Source of the DNA: Fusarium oxysporum f. sp. lycopersici 4287
Lineage: Eukaryota > Ascomycota > Sordariomycetes > Hypocreales > Nectriaceae
NCBI RefSeq assembly: GCF_000149955.1
Contig: NC_030993.1
Location: 1,269,407-1,333,406, forward strand
Direction of reading: 5' to 3'
Length of the DNA stretch: 64,000 nucleotides
Of the stretch, positions 46,217 through 58,508 are shown in pieces. The notes below the pieces were generated by a model. The model saw nothing but the letters and a program-made list of their open reading frames with translations. It did no database searches and was not told where the DNA came from. Every line of letters begins with the position of its first letter. The first letter of the stretch is position 1. A program made the position numbers and the translations under genes.

Positions 46217-47845
46217 TCATCGATGACGATAGGGGACATCCCTCTGCTTGAGTCGGTTCGTTCTCCATCCCTCGTACCACTGTTCCCGACTAGCTTCACG
46301 TAGCTCGGCACGCCATTCGCTGAAAACAGCCTCTTTCAGACGTTGAAAGTCACAGTGTTCTTCATTGTAAGGATCAGCAAAACCCCACGGGAACTGTCGG
46401 CCAATGACACCTGGCTCGTACAGATCCGGGCTGATGATGGAAAGTGGCAGGAAAGGGATCTCATCTTCCTTTTCTTTGGCCTCTTCTTGTGCTTTATGTC
46501 GTCGAATGGAGCTGGTGGATAGTCTCTTGGAGCTTGGAGACGCCGCTGGGCTTTCTCGATGGCCCTGTAGTGGGAATTCCTGGCTTTCAGGTGTTTGAGC
46601 ACCACTGCGTTCGTGTCCGGCCTCATCTTCCTCCTCGTCCTCCTCGGCAATCCTTTCGGAAGTTATGCTGCTCTCATCCTCATCATCGAGGCCGAGTGCC
46701 TCCAAGGGATCTAGGCCCGATTTCTTGATGCTGTCCCAAACGCTTCGTTTGAGAACATTCATATGCTTGGTGGTAATGGTATCGGCCTTGGCAATGACTG
46801 GAATCACAGTAGTCTTGCCCTGGAGCGTACGCAGAACCTGCAAGTCAAGGTCTTCATCCAGGCTCCCCAGCACACGCGCACCAAGGTGTCCGTTTTGCTG
46901 ACCATTGATAGCTGGGTTCCTCGCTGATGCAATGTTGCGATCCAATCGAGAAGGATCAAGGACAAGGAAAGTCGCATGAATGTGGGTGTCTTGTACACCA
47001 GGGGAGCGTACAACCTTCATTTCCTCTGCAAATGTTTCCTCAAACTTGCTTTCAAGAAATGCGGACATTTCCCTAAGTTGAAGGTCGACTACATTCTTCT
47101 CCAGGCCTTCTGAGTCCCAGATGGTGAGGCCAACACGCTCCCCGTCAATCTCGGTTTCAAGGTAGTGTGGAATAAAATTTCCAGAGGGAGTGTTGCGATT
47201 CTGTGGCACTTCATCATCACCCTTCTTGGCTCGTTTCTTAGGTGGAAGAGCGAGCGCTGTTTTGAGAAACTCGAGAAAGGATGTTTTTCCAGAGTTACGA
47301 GTACCAATGACTAGAATGCTGGTTTTGGTGTTAGCACACGACTAATAAACAAATGGATTACATTGACTAGAAACTCACTTCAAGGGCGTCGGGTCCTTTC
47401 GTCTGCGAACACGACGAGGACTGTTGACCGTGCTAATAGCACTACTAGCATAGCTGTAGCGGCCACGGTTCGTCATGCTTTCTGTTCTGGCATATGGATC
47501 AAAACCACCGTTGGGCAACGGCGGAACAGGGACGGCAGCATACGCAGCAGCGCCATATCCCCGAGGGTATTCTGCTGAAGGCCGAATAGCAGTGTAATCT
47601 GCTGATCGAGGAACGTTGGCTGGTGATTCGGGGCGCAACTCGGGGCCAAAGGATTTTGATAATTGTTCAGAATGGTTGGCAAATTCGGGCAGCTTAGGAG
47701 CAATGCGCGTCGAGGCCTGGCGCTGTCGTTCAAGCTCAGCCTCCCTAAGGGCCTGCGCCTTACGACCACCTTTGCCTAGATCGCCACTTTTGCTGCGTCG
47801 GAGTAACATGCCGAAACTGGTACGGCGAGGCTGCTCGTTGTTCAT
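46217..47845 (-). CDS. Septin-like GTPase, group 5 (AspE type)
   Basis: 522-aa GTPase-like protein. After a basic, Tyr/Pro-rich N-terminus of about 150 residues comes a P-loop GTRNSGKT (161-168), a G3-position block WDSEG (223-227) instead of septin DxPG, and a good septin G4 motif AKAD (332-335). An acidic, Ser-rich insert of about 80 residues follows. The region FLPLSIISPDLYEPGVIGRQFPWG then matches the septin core. The C-terminal coiled coil of classical septins is missing. This fits group 5 septins such as Aspergillus AspE, found in filamentous fungi but not yeasts, which help higher-order septin assembly. Exons 47845-47379 and 47318-46217 (60-nt intron, GTGAGT donor, CCAG acceptor). The join lies just before the P-loop. 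Confidence 0.8.
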
Positions 47846-50800
47846 CCTCTGAGGGATTGATCATGAAAAGGAAAAGAGTCGCGGCCAAGAGACGGCAACC
47901 CAGAAGGTTAGGGTATGAGCGGGCGGCGCGAGAAGGAGGGTGCGGAGCACGTGGAAGCAGCGGGGGGAGCCTAAGATGGAAGGATGGGGAGCAAAAACTA
48001 AATGGGTGACTTTAAATGAAGTCGAGAACAAATGACAATGGATCGGAGTGGAGGAAACGGGAACGATCGAGACGGAAGGTGGATGGGCGTACGATAGTGG
48101 GCGGTCTTGGTTGATAGTTCAAAGTGTCCAAGCGGCTGGGCGGCACAAGGCAGCTGGTTGCAACAACTTCGTAGACGGACAATCAGCAGACGTCAACTGA
48201 ACGGACGTTGACTGATCTTCACATGCCCTCTGTCAACGACAGTCCTTTCCAAATAACTGTTGAGGGGCAGAAAAGGGGATCTGTACAGTGGAGGGAAGTG
48301 ATGCGGTTGATGGATACCTACCTAAGGTATAGAGCGCGTGCACCATATGTGGAGAGCACGCCAGTGCCAGTAGTGGGTGTAAGAGATCAGTGGAGAGTGT
48401 TTGAGACTTCGAGTCTCTGAATGAAGGTCGAGGCGTTCGTTTAGTTTGCAAAGGGGGAGATGAGCTGGGCGACGTGTCTTGCCTGGTCTTTCCCTACGTT
48501 GATTCGTAGCCTTGAGATGAGATGGAAACAGGATTGATGCGCGTCTGCAGAGTCGGGCGCTTTTGGGGGAATTATTTACCAGGGGTAGCCCAGGCTCGTT
48601 TCGAGTAAGATAAGGCACCTGATTGGCTATGTTAATTAAGTTGTGGAAGGTCAAAAGCGGCACTGATGGAGGTCGAGATTAAAGGCATGGATTCAATAGA
48701 GCTTAGACAACGGAATTGTGCCCAAAAGATTACCAACCAAGGTAGTACCGACTCCAACCCTTATACATGGGCAACCAAGTCTTAATGCCCAGTCGGACTG
48801 ATTGCTACGTATAGACGCCGGGCATGATCCATATTACCTGACCTGCAGCACGCCTGTCGATGATATGCCCGAGACATAGGTATCATATTGGATCGCTTCA
48901 AACACTAGGATACACAAGCCTAGCCCAGACACACTGTGACCTGTAAGTGTTTACGAATTTCATACGATCCGATGCCAAGCTTTCGGCCAGATAGCATGCT
49001 AAGGCTTCTTTTTACTTTCCCCCCTCGTTTCAACTACCATGACATCTACCATATCATTTGAAAGACGTCAGGATTCGCAATCCATCGGCGCATTTGTTCT
49101 GAGACAATCCCGGATGCGGACCCTTAAAACTGATTCGCCAACTTTCTGCAGCGCTAGCGATGGTGCAGGGTCCAAGACAATCTGACTGGACGGGGTAAGG
49201 GGCATTAGGGGGAAGCCAATTCTGCATGAGGACTTGACTCCGTTTATAAGAGACGGTGATTATTTGTCAATTTAAAGCCGCATTCAGTTGCCTGAATAAG
49301 AAAAGGAGCCTGTGTATCACCCACCTACTCTCTTCCTATACCATTGAACATCGACTATGTCTTACAACACAGTCGACGAAGCTCCAGCCCAGCAGCGGTC
49401 CTGGGTCTTGGATCCTAGGTCTTAGGTCCTGGTCGCATGGTCCTTATCCTTATGAGCGGGGGTATCATGAGGTGGAGACAGTCCCGCCAATCTAACGCCA
49501 CAGGCATATGGCTTTGGGCTTAGACTCCAATGTATTAAGTCTGTGTCTTTGTGTCTTAATTACCTGGCTCCTGGTGCGGAGTACTCTGTACGTGCGGCCT
49601 TATTGCTTGCATTTTCGGATACAAGCTTGATGATCAGGACCGAATCCCAGTATATTCTTCCGTGTCCTTGTCGGATTCAAGCACAGACGCAAGATATTTC
49701 TATGCGCCAACCAAAACCAGAAATCCCAACTTTTAGGCTGTATCGGATCGACCCACTGATGCAGGTACACGGCTTGTCAAGTGTCAACTAAACTGGACTT
49801 TAGGAAGAGGTTAGATGCCTCCACCAACTGCATCCGTCGATAACAAGCATAAAGCGTCGTCCTTCTGGGCAACAAGAATCCCTATGAAGAACATATAACG
49901 CCAAACACCGCTGGTTCTTGTAGTTCTCCGTATGTACTTAGGTAAGGTAGTTGTGTGAACAGGGAGGCTAAGTAGATCTTGTAGTGATAAAACACAGTGG
50001 CTTTAATTGCAGGGCATCTAATGCATGTAAGCGAAGAAACAAAAGGTTTCTAACGCTAGTTCATTTACCGACAGATCCATACACCTAGTCCTATCCAACC
50101 CAATGCCTGTTTTTTGGACACTGTTTTCAAACTATGGCAACTTAAGTATTACTGCCTCATTACCTTATTTGACTAAATGCTATGCGTTTGAACTTATGAA
50201 GAAGTGGACTACAGGCTCCCATACGGATACTACATCCCAGTTCCGGGTTGAGCATATCCTTGAACATCTATCAATCCTATTTCAGTAATCTCCTCCTGCG
50301 CTACATCAATCAATGAAAAAGTGCATCTGTAAAACCAATCGTGTCAGACTAACCTCGGTGAGCTAGGACAATAAGGCGTCAGTATGTGGCTATCGCGTGG
50401 TAGGACAATTGATCCAGTGATCAAGCCGAAATAATAGGTCAACGGCAACAAGAGGAGGGCATCTACAAAGGGCACACAATATTCGATTTTGTGGTGACTG
50501 CGGCGAATGGTCGGGCTTAGTACTCCTCCCCTCAAATGTCTCCTTAGCCAGGATCGACTGTTACAAATCATTCTTCAACTAACATGCCACTATCAGAGGT
50601 TCATGTCTGGTGACCTACCTTATAACACGGGCAGTCATGACCAGTCCATGTATCTAGTAGTAAGCATTCATTCCCGAAAAAGTCAATAATAATATGTGAC
50701 TGCCTCCTGCGTTTACGCGAATCACCGCCTGGACCAAATAATATATAGAAGATAAAGGTAACATGCAACGGGATATTTTTGCATCGCTTCCATACAGTTT

Positions 50801-51038
50801 CTATACCAATGCATTCGAGTCCAAGGGTCTGAATGCTATCGAACTCGTTTGCTGATCTTGAGAGGGTTCTATCTGTTGACTTAGGCAAGCTCATGATGAA
50901 ATAAATACCAGGCAGTGCCTATCGTCGTCTATCTATATGAATTGTACATATTCTTGTTACATAAAAGGGGAATTCGTCATAAGTTGTTGTGTACAGAGTA
51001 GTGTAGATTTCCACCAGACCTGTTGCAGTGGCACTGGC
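47846..51038. other. Gene-free stretch of 3.2 kb
   Basis: Largest gap in the window, between the septin-like start and the ABC1 stop. The first part must hold the septin-like promoter (a CACGTG hexamer is at 47949-47954). The rest has only short ORFs on both strands with no family signal. I saw no tRNA boxes, terminal inverted repeats or long direct repeats by eye. A small cluster of CCTAGGTCTTAGGTCC-like words lies at about 49400-49440. Confidence 0.45.
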
Positions 51039-53057
51039 TCAGCCTTCAAAAACATCATGCTGAAGCTCGATGCCAAAGTCTTGTGCGACATCCTTCATTC
51101 TTTTTTCCATTTCATCCTCCATTCCCCCTCCAAGACCCAACCACTGGCGCAGCTTAAAGATGTAGAAGGCCACATCAGAGGCTGCCATGACAGTCTTAAA
51201 GATGATATGGCGCCAGCGATTCTGAAGGCGTTGGCTCAGTGGCAACTGGGGGTCCTCGAATAGACTTCGGCTCGCCCACTCGCCCATCATCTTGACGCGG
51301 TTGACTGGTGATCCGAGATACTGGTTGTTGCCTTGTACGATCCGCATATTGCGACCGATGAAAATCAGTTCTTGTGGCCACTTATCTTCATCTGTCAGGA
51401 TCTCTCGAATGCCCTGCTTCATTCGCTTCTGCATCGCGTAATGCCGCTCAGCCGGCGTATTGCCTTCGAGCTCTTTCATTATCCCATTATGCGTGCGCTT
51501 ATCTCCACCCTCGTACGGCCGCAGTAATGTTGCGCTCGCGAAGAGATCCGCCGCCTTGATCCCCCATGCTTCTGTCACCTGTGATATTGTTTTATTGTCG
51601 AATGTCATGAGCGCTTTCCAGAAGGTGGCGTATTCATTTCTGAACTTGGATGACATGTACACATAGAGGCCATGGTCAATAAGCACAAGCTCTGCTCGCC
51701 CATTGGGCAAACGTCTGATAAAGATGTTGCCAGGGTGCGGATCACAGTGAACAACACCCCACTTGAAAATCTGTGCGGAAAAGAGGTCCACCATGGTCGT
51801 CATGACTTCTCGCGTTGACAGACCAAGTCCCCCACGACCTCGTCGGCCTCGCCATAATTCCTGACGTTCTGGCTTGAGGTTCTCTTGAAATGGCCTTGTC
51901 CGAAGCTCAAGACGTGCAGCCTCAAGATCAATTTGCGGGAGTGGGCGACCAGCGCCAGGAGATCCATTGCCATGCCCTCCAAGCCATCTCGATGTTATGG
52001 CTTTCTTATCCCAAAGCCTCACACCCTCGATCCACTCGGTCACGAGAACTCGCTTTGTCGTAAATTCGGGATAAACTGTAGGAATGTATACCCTCCCTTT
52101 CAAGGCTTTCTCTGCATTAACAAGCTCTCGCATTTTTTCTGAATTTTTGGCCTCATTGACGAAATCAGTCTCTAGCTCGAGTCGCTCCGTGATGAAAGGG
52201 ACTAGTTTATACAGTGGGAGGTCAAACCACTTAGAATAGATCCATGCGACGGTCCTGTTTTGCATCAGTAAGTACGCGGGAGTTAGCTGCATTTTTCGGG
52301 CTTACTTGAAGGCCCATAGATCCCATGATATTTGCTTGGCAATCTCCCGTTTCTGTATTTTGATAGCGACTTCGCGACCATCTGCAAGTCTGGCCCAATG
52401 GACTTGAGCAACACTTGCACTCGCTCGAGCCTTGCGCTCCATCAATCCCAATCCCTCCTTTCCTGTGAAGCTGACGCCAAAGACCTCTTCGACACTTTTT
52501 CCAAAATCTTGTCTTATCACTGCTTCGATGTCACTCCAATCGTCTTGCGGTGCGTCGTCAAACATGCGGCTGAACATCTTTTGGAATTCGGGGGGCAGTA
52601 CGGCACTCTGCATTGCAATGGCTTGTCCGATCTTGAGATAAAGTCCACCATTGGAACGGAGAAGGTTGAACAGCCGCTCGGCATTCCGATTATGCAAGTC
52701 CTGCACCGTCCCGCCAGTAATAGGCTGGGGTCGAAAATTCAGCTTGTAGTCGAAGGCTACGAGCAAGCCGGTTCCGAAAGTATGTAGAGAGCGGCCAAAA
52801 CCAGATGCGTATATCTGACGATCGCCGAGATAAATAGTACCTCCCAAGACGCATGTCAAGAGCAAGCGCCGCGCCCACCGCCGTCCCCGTCTGTATTCCT
52901 TCGCCCGCCGGGGGGCACCAAGCTCCTCTGGCGACGGCGGCCGCATGGCCTGGAAAGGACCACCTGATTGTAATCTTCGCAACGATGGTGCGAGCGTTCT
53001 GTGTCGGCAGCGCATGGTGGCGCGCGCTGAGTGGCCTTGCATGGCGTTGCGCAACAT
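51039..53057 (-). CDS. ABC1/UbiB-family kinase-like protein, mitochondrial (MCP2/ADCK1-like)
   Basis: 655-aa atypical kinase-fold protein. The UbiB hallmarks are present: KIGQ (142-145), the Ala/Ser-rich nucleotide loop ASASVAQVH in place of a Gly-rich loop, the catalytic-loop equivalent VHCDPHPGN (419-427), and the metal-binding IDHG (D444). The basic N-terminus followed by a hydrophobic segment (LLLTCVLGGTIYLG) suggests mitochondrial import and inner-membrane anchoring. The closest described relatives by layout are yeast Mcp2/Cqd2 and animal ADCK1, linked to mitochondrial lipid and coenzyme Q distribution; Coq8 itself is less likely. An insert of about 65 residues rich in Gly/Arg (WLGGHGNGSPGAG onward) sits before the catalytic loop. 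Exons 53057-52306 and 52254-51039 (51-nt intron). Later in-frame ATGs near the N-terminus leave the exact start open. Confidence 0.87.
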
Positions 53058-55840
53058 GCTTGGGGGGGATCGGTGATGATCAACAGTCGAGCACCATGGG
53101 CAATGAGTGTGATGTAGCTACAAGTGACTGGATGAGGACATGGAGGGGGGGAGATGAAGGGAAAGGCAAGGGCGAAATGCAATAATCCTCTTGCCCCATC
53201 TCCGGAGTCATTGATGACGTCCGAGATGAAAATTCCCGGATAGCTTATCCCCGGAACGGCTCGGAGAATCGGTGGGCACACGATCGCCTTCCGCAAGTCG
53301 GTGCAATTTCTGGCCGATTTCCCGACTCGGCCTGTGTCACGTAATCGACGTATAGATCACATATCGAACAAATGTCTCTACGAGCTACCTACCTACTTTA
53401 GTAAGTTAGACGCAGTGCGTACTATAAGTACTTAGGAAGATATCTACTAGGTACAGTGTAGCTTTTCTTGTTCATTGTCTTCCCTTTAGATTCACATTGG
53501 TAATATTATTGGGACCCAATTCCACCTCGGATTCATGATATTATCTTGGCTCTGATACCATTGTTATCTTGTGCATGATCCCTGATTTGATATTCTAGAT
53601 ATATAGGGATGGTATGTGTCTAATTCAGGCGTTGTTCTGCTACCAGCTCAGATATCATCCGTTATCGACTAGCTACAGGGTAGGCATAGCAGAGAAGGAT
53701 CAGAAATGGAAGTTGTAACACTTTATTGAACGGTGTAAGTTAAACATAGAAATCAAAAGAGCACCCGCTAAACCATAAATCATCAAACACGAGTATGAAC
53801 GTGAAGCAGTTGATCAATACGAGTATCAATGGGGATGACGAATATGAGACTATACCCCAGTTGTCGAAACATGAAGCATTATGCAGTGTGTTTCGTCACT
53901 TAGAAAACCATAATGAGGATAGGCTGCAGGTGATTTGGGTCAAGGCAGCCTTTACATATCGAGGACCAAAAACGCGCAAAGCATGGGCATCATCCTTTGT
54001 ATAGTTTTCTAATCTTTCTTCCCTTTGCTGAGCTGGCTTGGCCGCTGGGTTTGGGTCCGAGAGGAGCATCGGCCCGTTGCATATTGATTGCGGCACAAGA
54101 GGGTATGATGACTGCATGGTCGGAAGCTATAGCCTCCAAATCATGCGTCTAGCCCGTCGAGATCTATTGTTAGCAGTACACATCGATATATATGGTGAAT
54201 AAGTCAATTGACTAGACTAGCGACTTATCTATAGTAGTGTTGTGGCTGACCAAGATTCCGTCGCTAGCCTTTATATTAGTACCATCGAGGCAACTGAGAC
54301 TTCAGACGCGCGTAAGCACGTCGCGGAAAACAATTAAGATCAAATTTCCTACGAAATGCGGAATATTACATGGTACTACCATAGAAAGTTTGCTCCTGAG
54401 ACTAAGTTAGCCACGTCAGTGCACATTATCGACCTGGGTTGTTGCGATGGGAAGTTTGAGTGTTGGGCAAAACGTTGTCTCAGATATAGCAAGGGCCGAG
54501 GCCACAGGGAAAGGATTGCTCTCGTTCGAGGAACAAAAACACAGGTTGTTTACTAGGTACATGTGTCACCCAACCAGAGAAGATCACAAAGTCGGAGGAG
54601 TTGTCTTTTTAGCTTCATAGACTGCATAGAGATCGAGCCTAAACTGGCAGCCTAGGACAAGGATATTGAGCCAAGCACAGAAGAGGCGCGATAGAGGGTT
54701 CGTACTGTATGACTGCAACCGAAAATGACGCCTACCGTACGACGTGGGATTGGTGGGTATGTTACAACGGTAGAGACCCACATGGGCTAGCCTCCCATTT
54801 CCCCCATGCTGTGAAATGGTGTGGTGGTGGTGGGATAAGCAGCATGACATCCATGATTGAGAAATTAAACTTGTGGCTAAGATTGTCTTATTGGCAACCT
54901 TAGTGAGTTGGCTGTTGGCGTAAACTTTGAAAATGGAGCCATTGCTTACTACCGGTAAGAGAATCGGTTGCGGATAAAGCATGTGCTAAAGGTACAGTAG
55001 ACTCGATAAAGTAGATCGGCAGATAAGATCAGTCAATGCATGGAATATACAAATTTCTGCGACGTCCTTTGTTAGACTGGTCTCGCGTGTATTCGGCGAG
55101 GTCAGACGGCTGGGGCTGGCCCCCTTGTTCCTGGACCAGCGCATCGACATTCCCACTAGACTAGCTAATCTAAGACTAGCGCTCTCTGTTTCCCTAGTAC
55201 TTTGCTAAGCCACAAAGAGCCAAGTTGGATAGACCAGAGCAAAGCACCTTGTCCGATAACACCCAAAGTCAATCCCCCTCCTCGTTGCTCAATCCCGACC
55301 ACGACGTTCGTTCCCAACTCATTTCTCGACTGGAGCACGGTGTCGAAACGTATTGACGATAGCATCGGTTGTCGAAGCCCACTGGGGCGTTCTCAGTATA
55401 ATCAGACGGCTTGGCGACCATTGTTTACTTCTTCAAGTCTACGACTTTATATCGGCAACAGGCGACAACTCAGGTCTCGCGACTGTGCTGCATCTTGCTA
55501 TATTCACCGATATAGCCTCCGGCTTTCGTACGAAGGATCTCGGCAGCAAACGCAAGGAAAAAAACAAGAAACAAACCAATTTCTCGAAGAGACATATTTG
55601 GAATAATTCAGGATTCGACTGCTCAACTATACAGCCCAATATTGTCCTTGTTGCTTCATTTCCCCGATAACTCTCACCCTCCCTTCGCCAATGTTATTCA
55701 CCAACGTTGCAGCAGAAGGAAATAGTGAAAGAGCTACACGTTGATATATTGCCTTTCCGTCCCCGCGTCTTCACGACGTCGGCTGCTTGCTCTGTCGTCC
55801 TCTTGTCGGCCTTGAATCGGGCGCTTAGCGCACAGTTGCC
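53058..55840. other. Gene-free divergent region of 2.8 kb
   Basis: Lies between the divergent ABC1-like and PalI starts. It is AT-rich in the middle (53400-54400). Short ORFs such as 55202-55606 look non-coding. One GCCAAG word (possible PacC core) is at 55219-55224, about 620 bp upstream of PalI; a single copy is weak evidence. Confidence 0.45.
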
Positions 55841-58020
55841 ATGTTACGGCCTGGCACACCGTTGACGGTGCTGCTGTTCGCAGCTTTTGCTTTGCTCCTA
55901 TTAGCTGTTATATCAACCCCAATCATCGAAGCAATTCCACTGAGCGACTTCGGTGGTGTAACGTATGGCGTTTTTGGCTACTGTCAACAAGGCAAGGGAT
56001 GTAGCGGTATTGGGGTTGGATACGACACTGGTCAGTCTACCGTGATGTTGAAACGCGTTCCCTCTTTCGAGTCGTACTGATACTTCTTCTAGCCAAATTA
56101 GTTGGGGATGATAGTCAAGCCTTCGACTTACCATCTGGCGTTCGGAATACACTATCTGCCATTCTTATTGTGCATCCAGTCGCGGCACTTATTACCCTTG
56201 TCATGACTATCATGGCGGCTGTGTCTCACTTGCACGCTCCCTCGCACTCGACAAGATATCTGCTCATTTTATTTATCTTCCTTCTCATTGACTTCTTGGT
56301 TTGCTTGCTAGCCTTTTTGATCGACGTGCTTCTATTTGTACCACACTTAGCATGGGGTTCTTATCTTGTTCTTGCTGCTACTATCCTCGTTGCCATGAGT
56401 GGGTTGGTAACTTGTGCGATGCGTCGCACTCTGGTCAGCAGGAAAGATAGGCAGCGACGTATCGCTCAGAATGCTGAAATGAGCGGCGAGAATTATTACA
56501 ACAGAACTGCTCAAGATAAGACGACTGCGGAGCCTGAAGTTTCTCGACAACCAACTCTACCCACCGTGAGTGGTGGCAATGGTGTCCATGACAATCTTCC
56601 GTCCTTTACAACCTTCGAACAGAAGAGCAGAAGCGACCAAGTTAGCGAAGAAGCCATCCCTCTTACCCGCCGGACCACATCAAATCGATCTCCAGCACCC
56701 CCTAACGAGGTGGCAAGTGTGGGTGAGGTTGCGGCCTTTAGCAGGAACCCACAGAGGCAAGGTTCTCGCGATCAGTTTGGCAATCCAATCGACACTGCTA
56801 CCGACCCATATGCGACGCGGAGAGGACCTTCTCCAAGCATGAGTAACCGTGGAACAGGAGCCGGAGGAGGCTACCGCGGTGGAAGAGGGGGTTATAGTCG
56901 TGGAGGATATGATAACTACGGAGCACCAGTCCGAGGTCGTGGAGGCTACGGGCCGTCTGGAAGGGCTGGATATGGCCCCAGAGGAGGACGAGGAGGCTAT
57001 GGACAACCCAACAGAGGAGTATATGCTGCAAACGGGATGAGGGGAGGTCTAAACGCGCCCCCAGGATACAACAACGGTCCTTACGATCGGAGACCGTCGC
57101 CCGCTCAAACCTTTGCTCACGATGTTCAGCCGTCAGAGCCATCTAATGGATATAGCTCGACGAATCCTTCGATGCCGAGTGTGAACACTTACACCGCGTA
57201 CAGCCCAGAGTCCACATTGCCTCGAGCTGAGTCGCCGCCGCCTTTGCCAGGAACCGAGCCTGCCACTGTTGGGGGTCGCGCAGTAGAAATGGATGCATCT
57301 CCGGCAGTTCAGCATCATGACGGAGGAACCTACGGACAGCTCCGGGACAGTGACGCGGATGTTGCAGGTATGGTTGGACTCCAGCAGGGGCAGATCCCTC
57401 AGCGACATGATACGTACATGAGCGAGGGAAGTAAATATAGCACTGATGAGTATGGTTCCCGCTCATGATTTCTCCACGATGCTGACCAGATGACCAGGCA
57501 ATATGTTCCGCCGCGCTCAGCGTGGACACAGGGCGATGGCAGAAATTCACCCCGAGCCCCGTCACCTCTGGTAACTGGTCAACCAAAAGCTGAACTCACT
57601 GAAAGAAGGACGCCTCCTGTTGTCCAACAGCCTGTGGCCACCGGGAATAGCAACTATTATGAAGATGTTGATCCCCGTTTCGCCTCCGATGCACCACCAG
57701 CAAGTAACAACCTTCAGCCGCCCCCTATTGAGCCTATATACGAGGATATCCATGCCAATAATGCGGGGACTCGAAGCCCTGCTGAGTCCGAGCATTCAAC
57801 ATTTACTTCCATATCCCAGCGTGGGATCAACCCGCGTTGGAACCCCAACCCCCCACAACTACCGTACCAACAAGGACCCCCCCATCGCCGACCAGCACAT
57901 CAACAACAGCAGCGCCAAGACATGCTATTAGATACCCCTGACTTTCAATTGCCTAGTTCGCGGACTGGCCGAGGCCCTGGAATGGTACCTGGAAGCGCAT
58001 ACCCACCTGGCGGTTTCTAG
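55841..58020 (+). CDS. palI: PalI/Rim9 pH-response membrane protein
   Basis: 689-aa plasma-membrane protein of the SUR7/PalI family. PalI/Rim9 supports the sensor PalH in the ambient-pH pathway that activates PacC. Four membrane segments: one at about 8-28 (TVLLFAAFALLLLAVISTPI), then three between about 90 and 175. The first outer loop contains VTYGVFGYCQQGKGCSGIGVGY, with the family's GxxxYC and paired cysteines. The cytoplasmic tail of about 500 residues is disordered and has a Gly/Arg/Tyr-rich tract (about 320-375, repeated RGGYG units). Exons: 55841-56030, 56093-57449, 57498-58020 (2070 nt). The second intron (48 nt, GTATGG donor, CTGAC branch, CCAG acceptor) removes a stop at 57466 and joins the frames exactly; it is the less certain of the two. 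Confidence 0.88.
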
Positions 58021-58485
58021 TGAATCTGCCTGGTGAGCTTCTATGATAGTATCATGATCACCAGACTGGGTTATTTCTAATATATCCTGACCCTTCTCCT
58101 GTTGTTCGGTTGTTCATATCTCTCAATTCTTCTCTTTATTACGGCCATATGCCTATAGACACAGTTGTCCCTCAGACTAATGTAGTGTCTTATTGTAGGT
58201 TAACGGTAACAACTGTGTTGGTTTACCATTCTTCATCCTTTGTGTATTACATTCCTTGAAACGCACATTTTGTTTCTTTTACTTCGATGCCATGGAGAGC
58301 ACGCACAGTTTTGTCCTATGCCTGACACATTCTTGTACCCTTATTATTGTTGTTTTGTCTTTAGCTATAGCGCAGGACGCTGTGATTCCTTACTTGGCAG
58401 TTATCGCATGACAAGCCACGTCTGATGTCAACGGAATCCACATCGTCTTGAAGAGAGAGCGTGCTGCTAGCAATGTTGTTGATTT

Positions 58486-58508
58486 GATTGATTGATTGAT
58501 TGATTGAT
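58486..58508 (+). repeat. GATT tetranucleotide microsatellite
   Basis: Nearly six tandem copies of GATT, about 470 bp downstream of the PalI stop. Confidence 0.85.

Noticed and set aside
46217..47845. Calling this gene a classical core septin
   Set aside because: The G3 motif is altered, there is a large acidic insert and no C-terminal coiled coil; AspE-type group 5 fits better.
55202..55606. 134-codon plus-strand frame in the PalI upstream spacer
   Set aside because: No recognisable motif, pyrimidine-biased leader-like DNA, and competing frames on the opposite strand.
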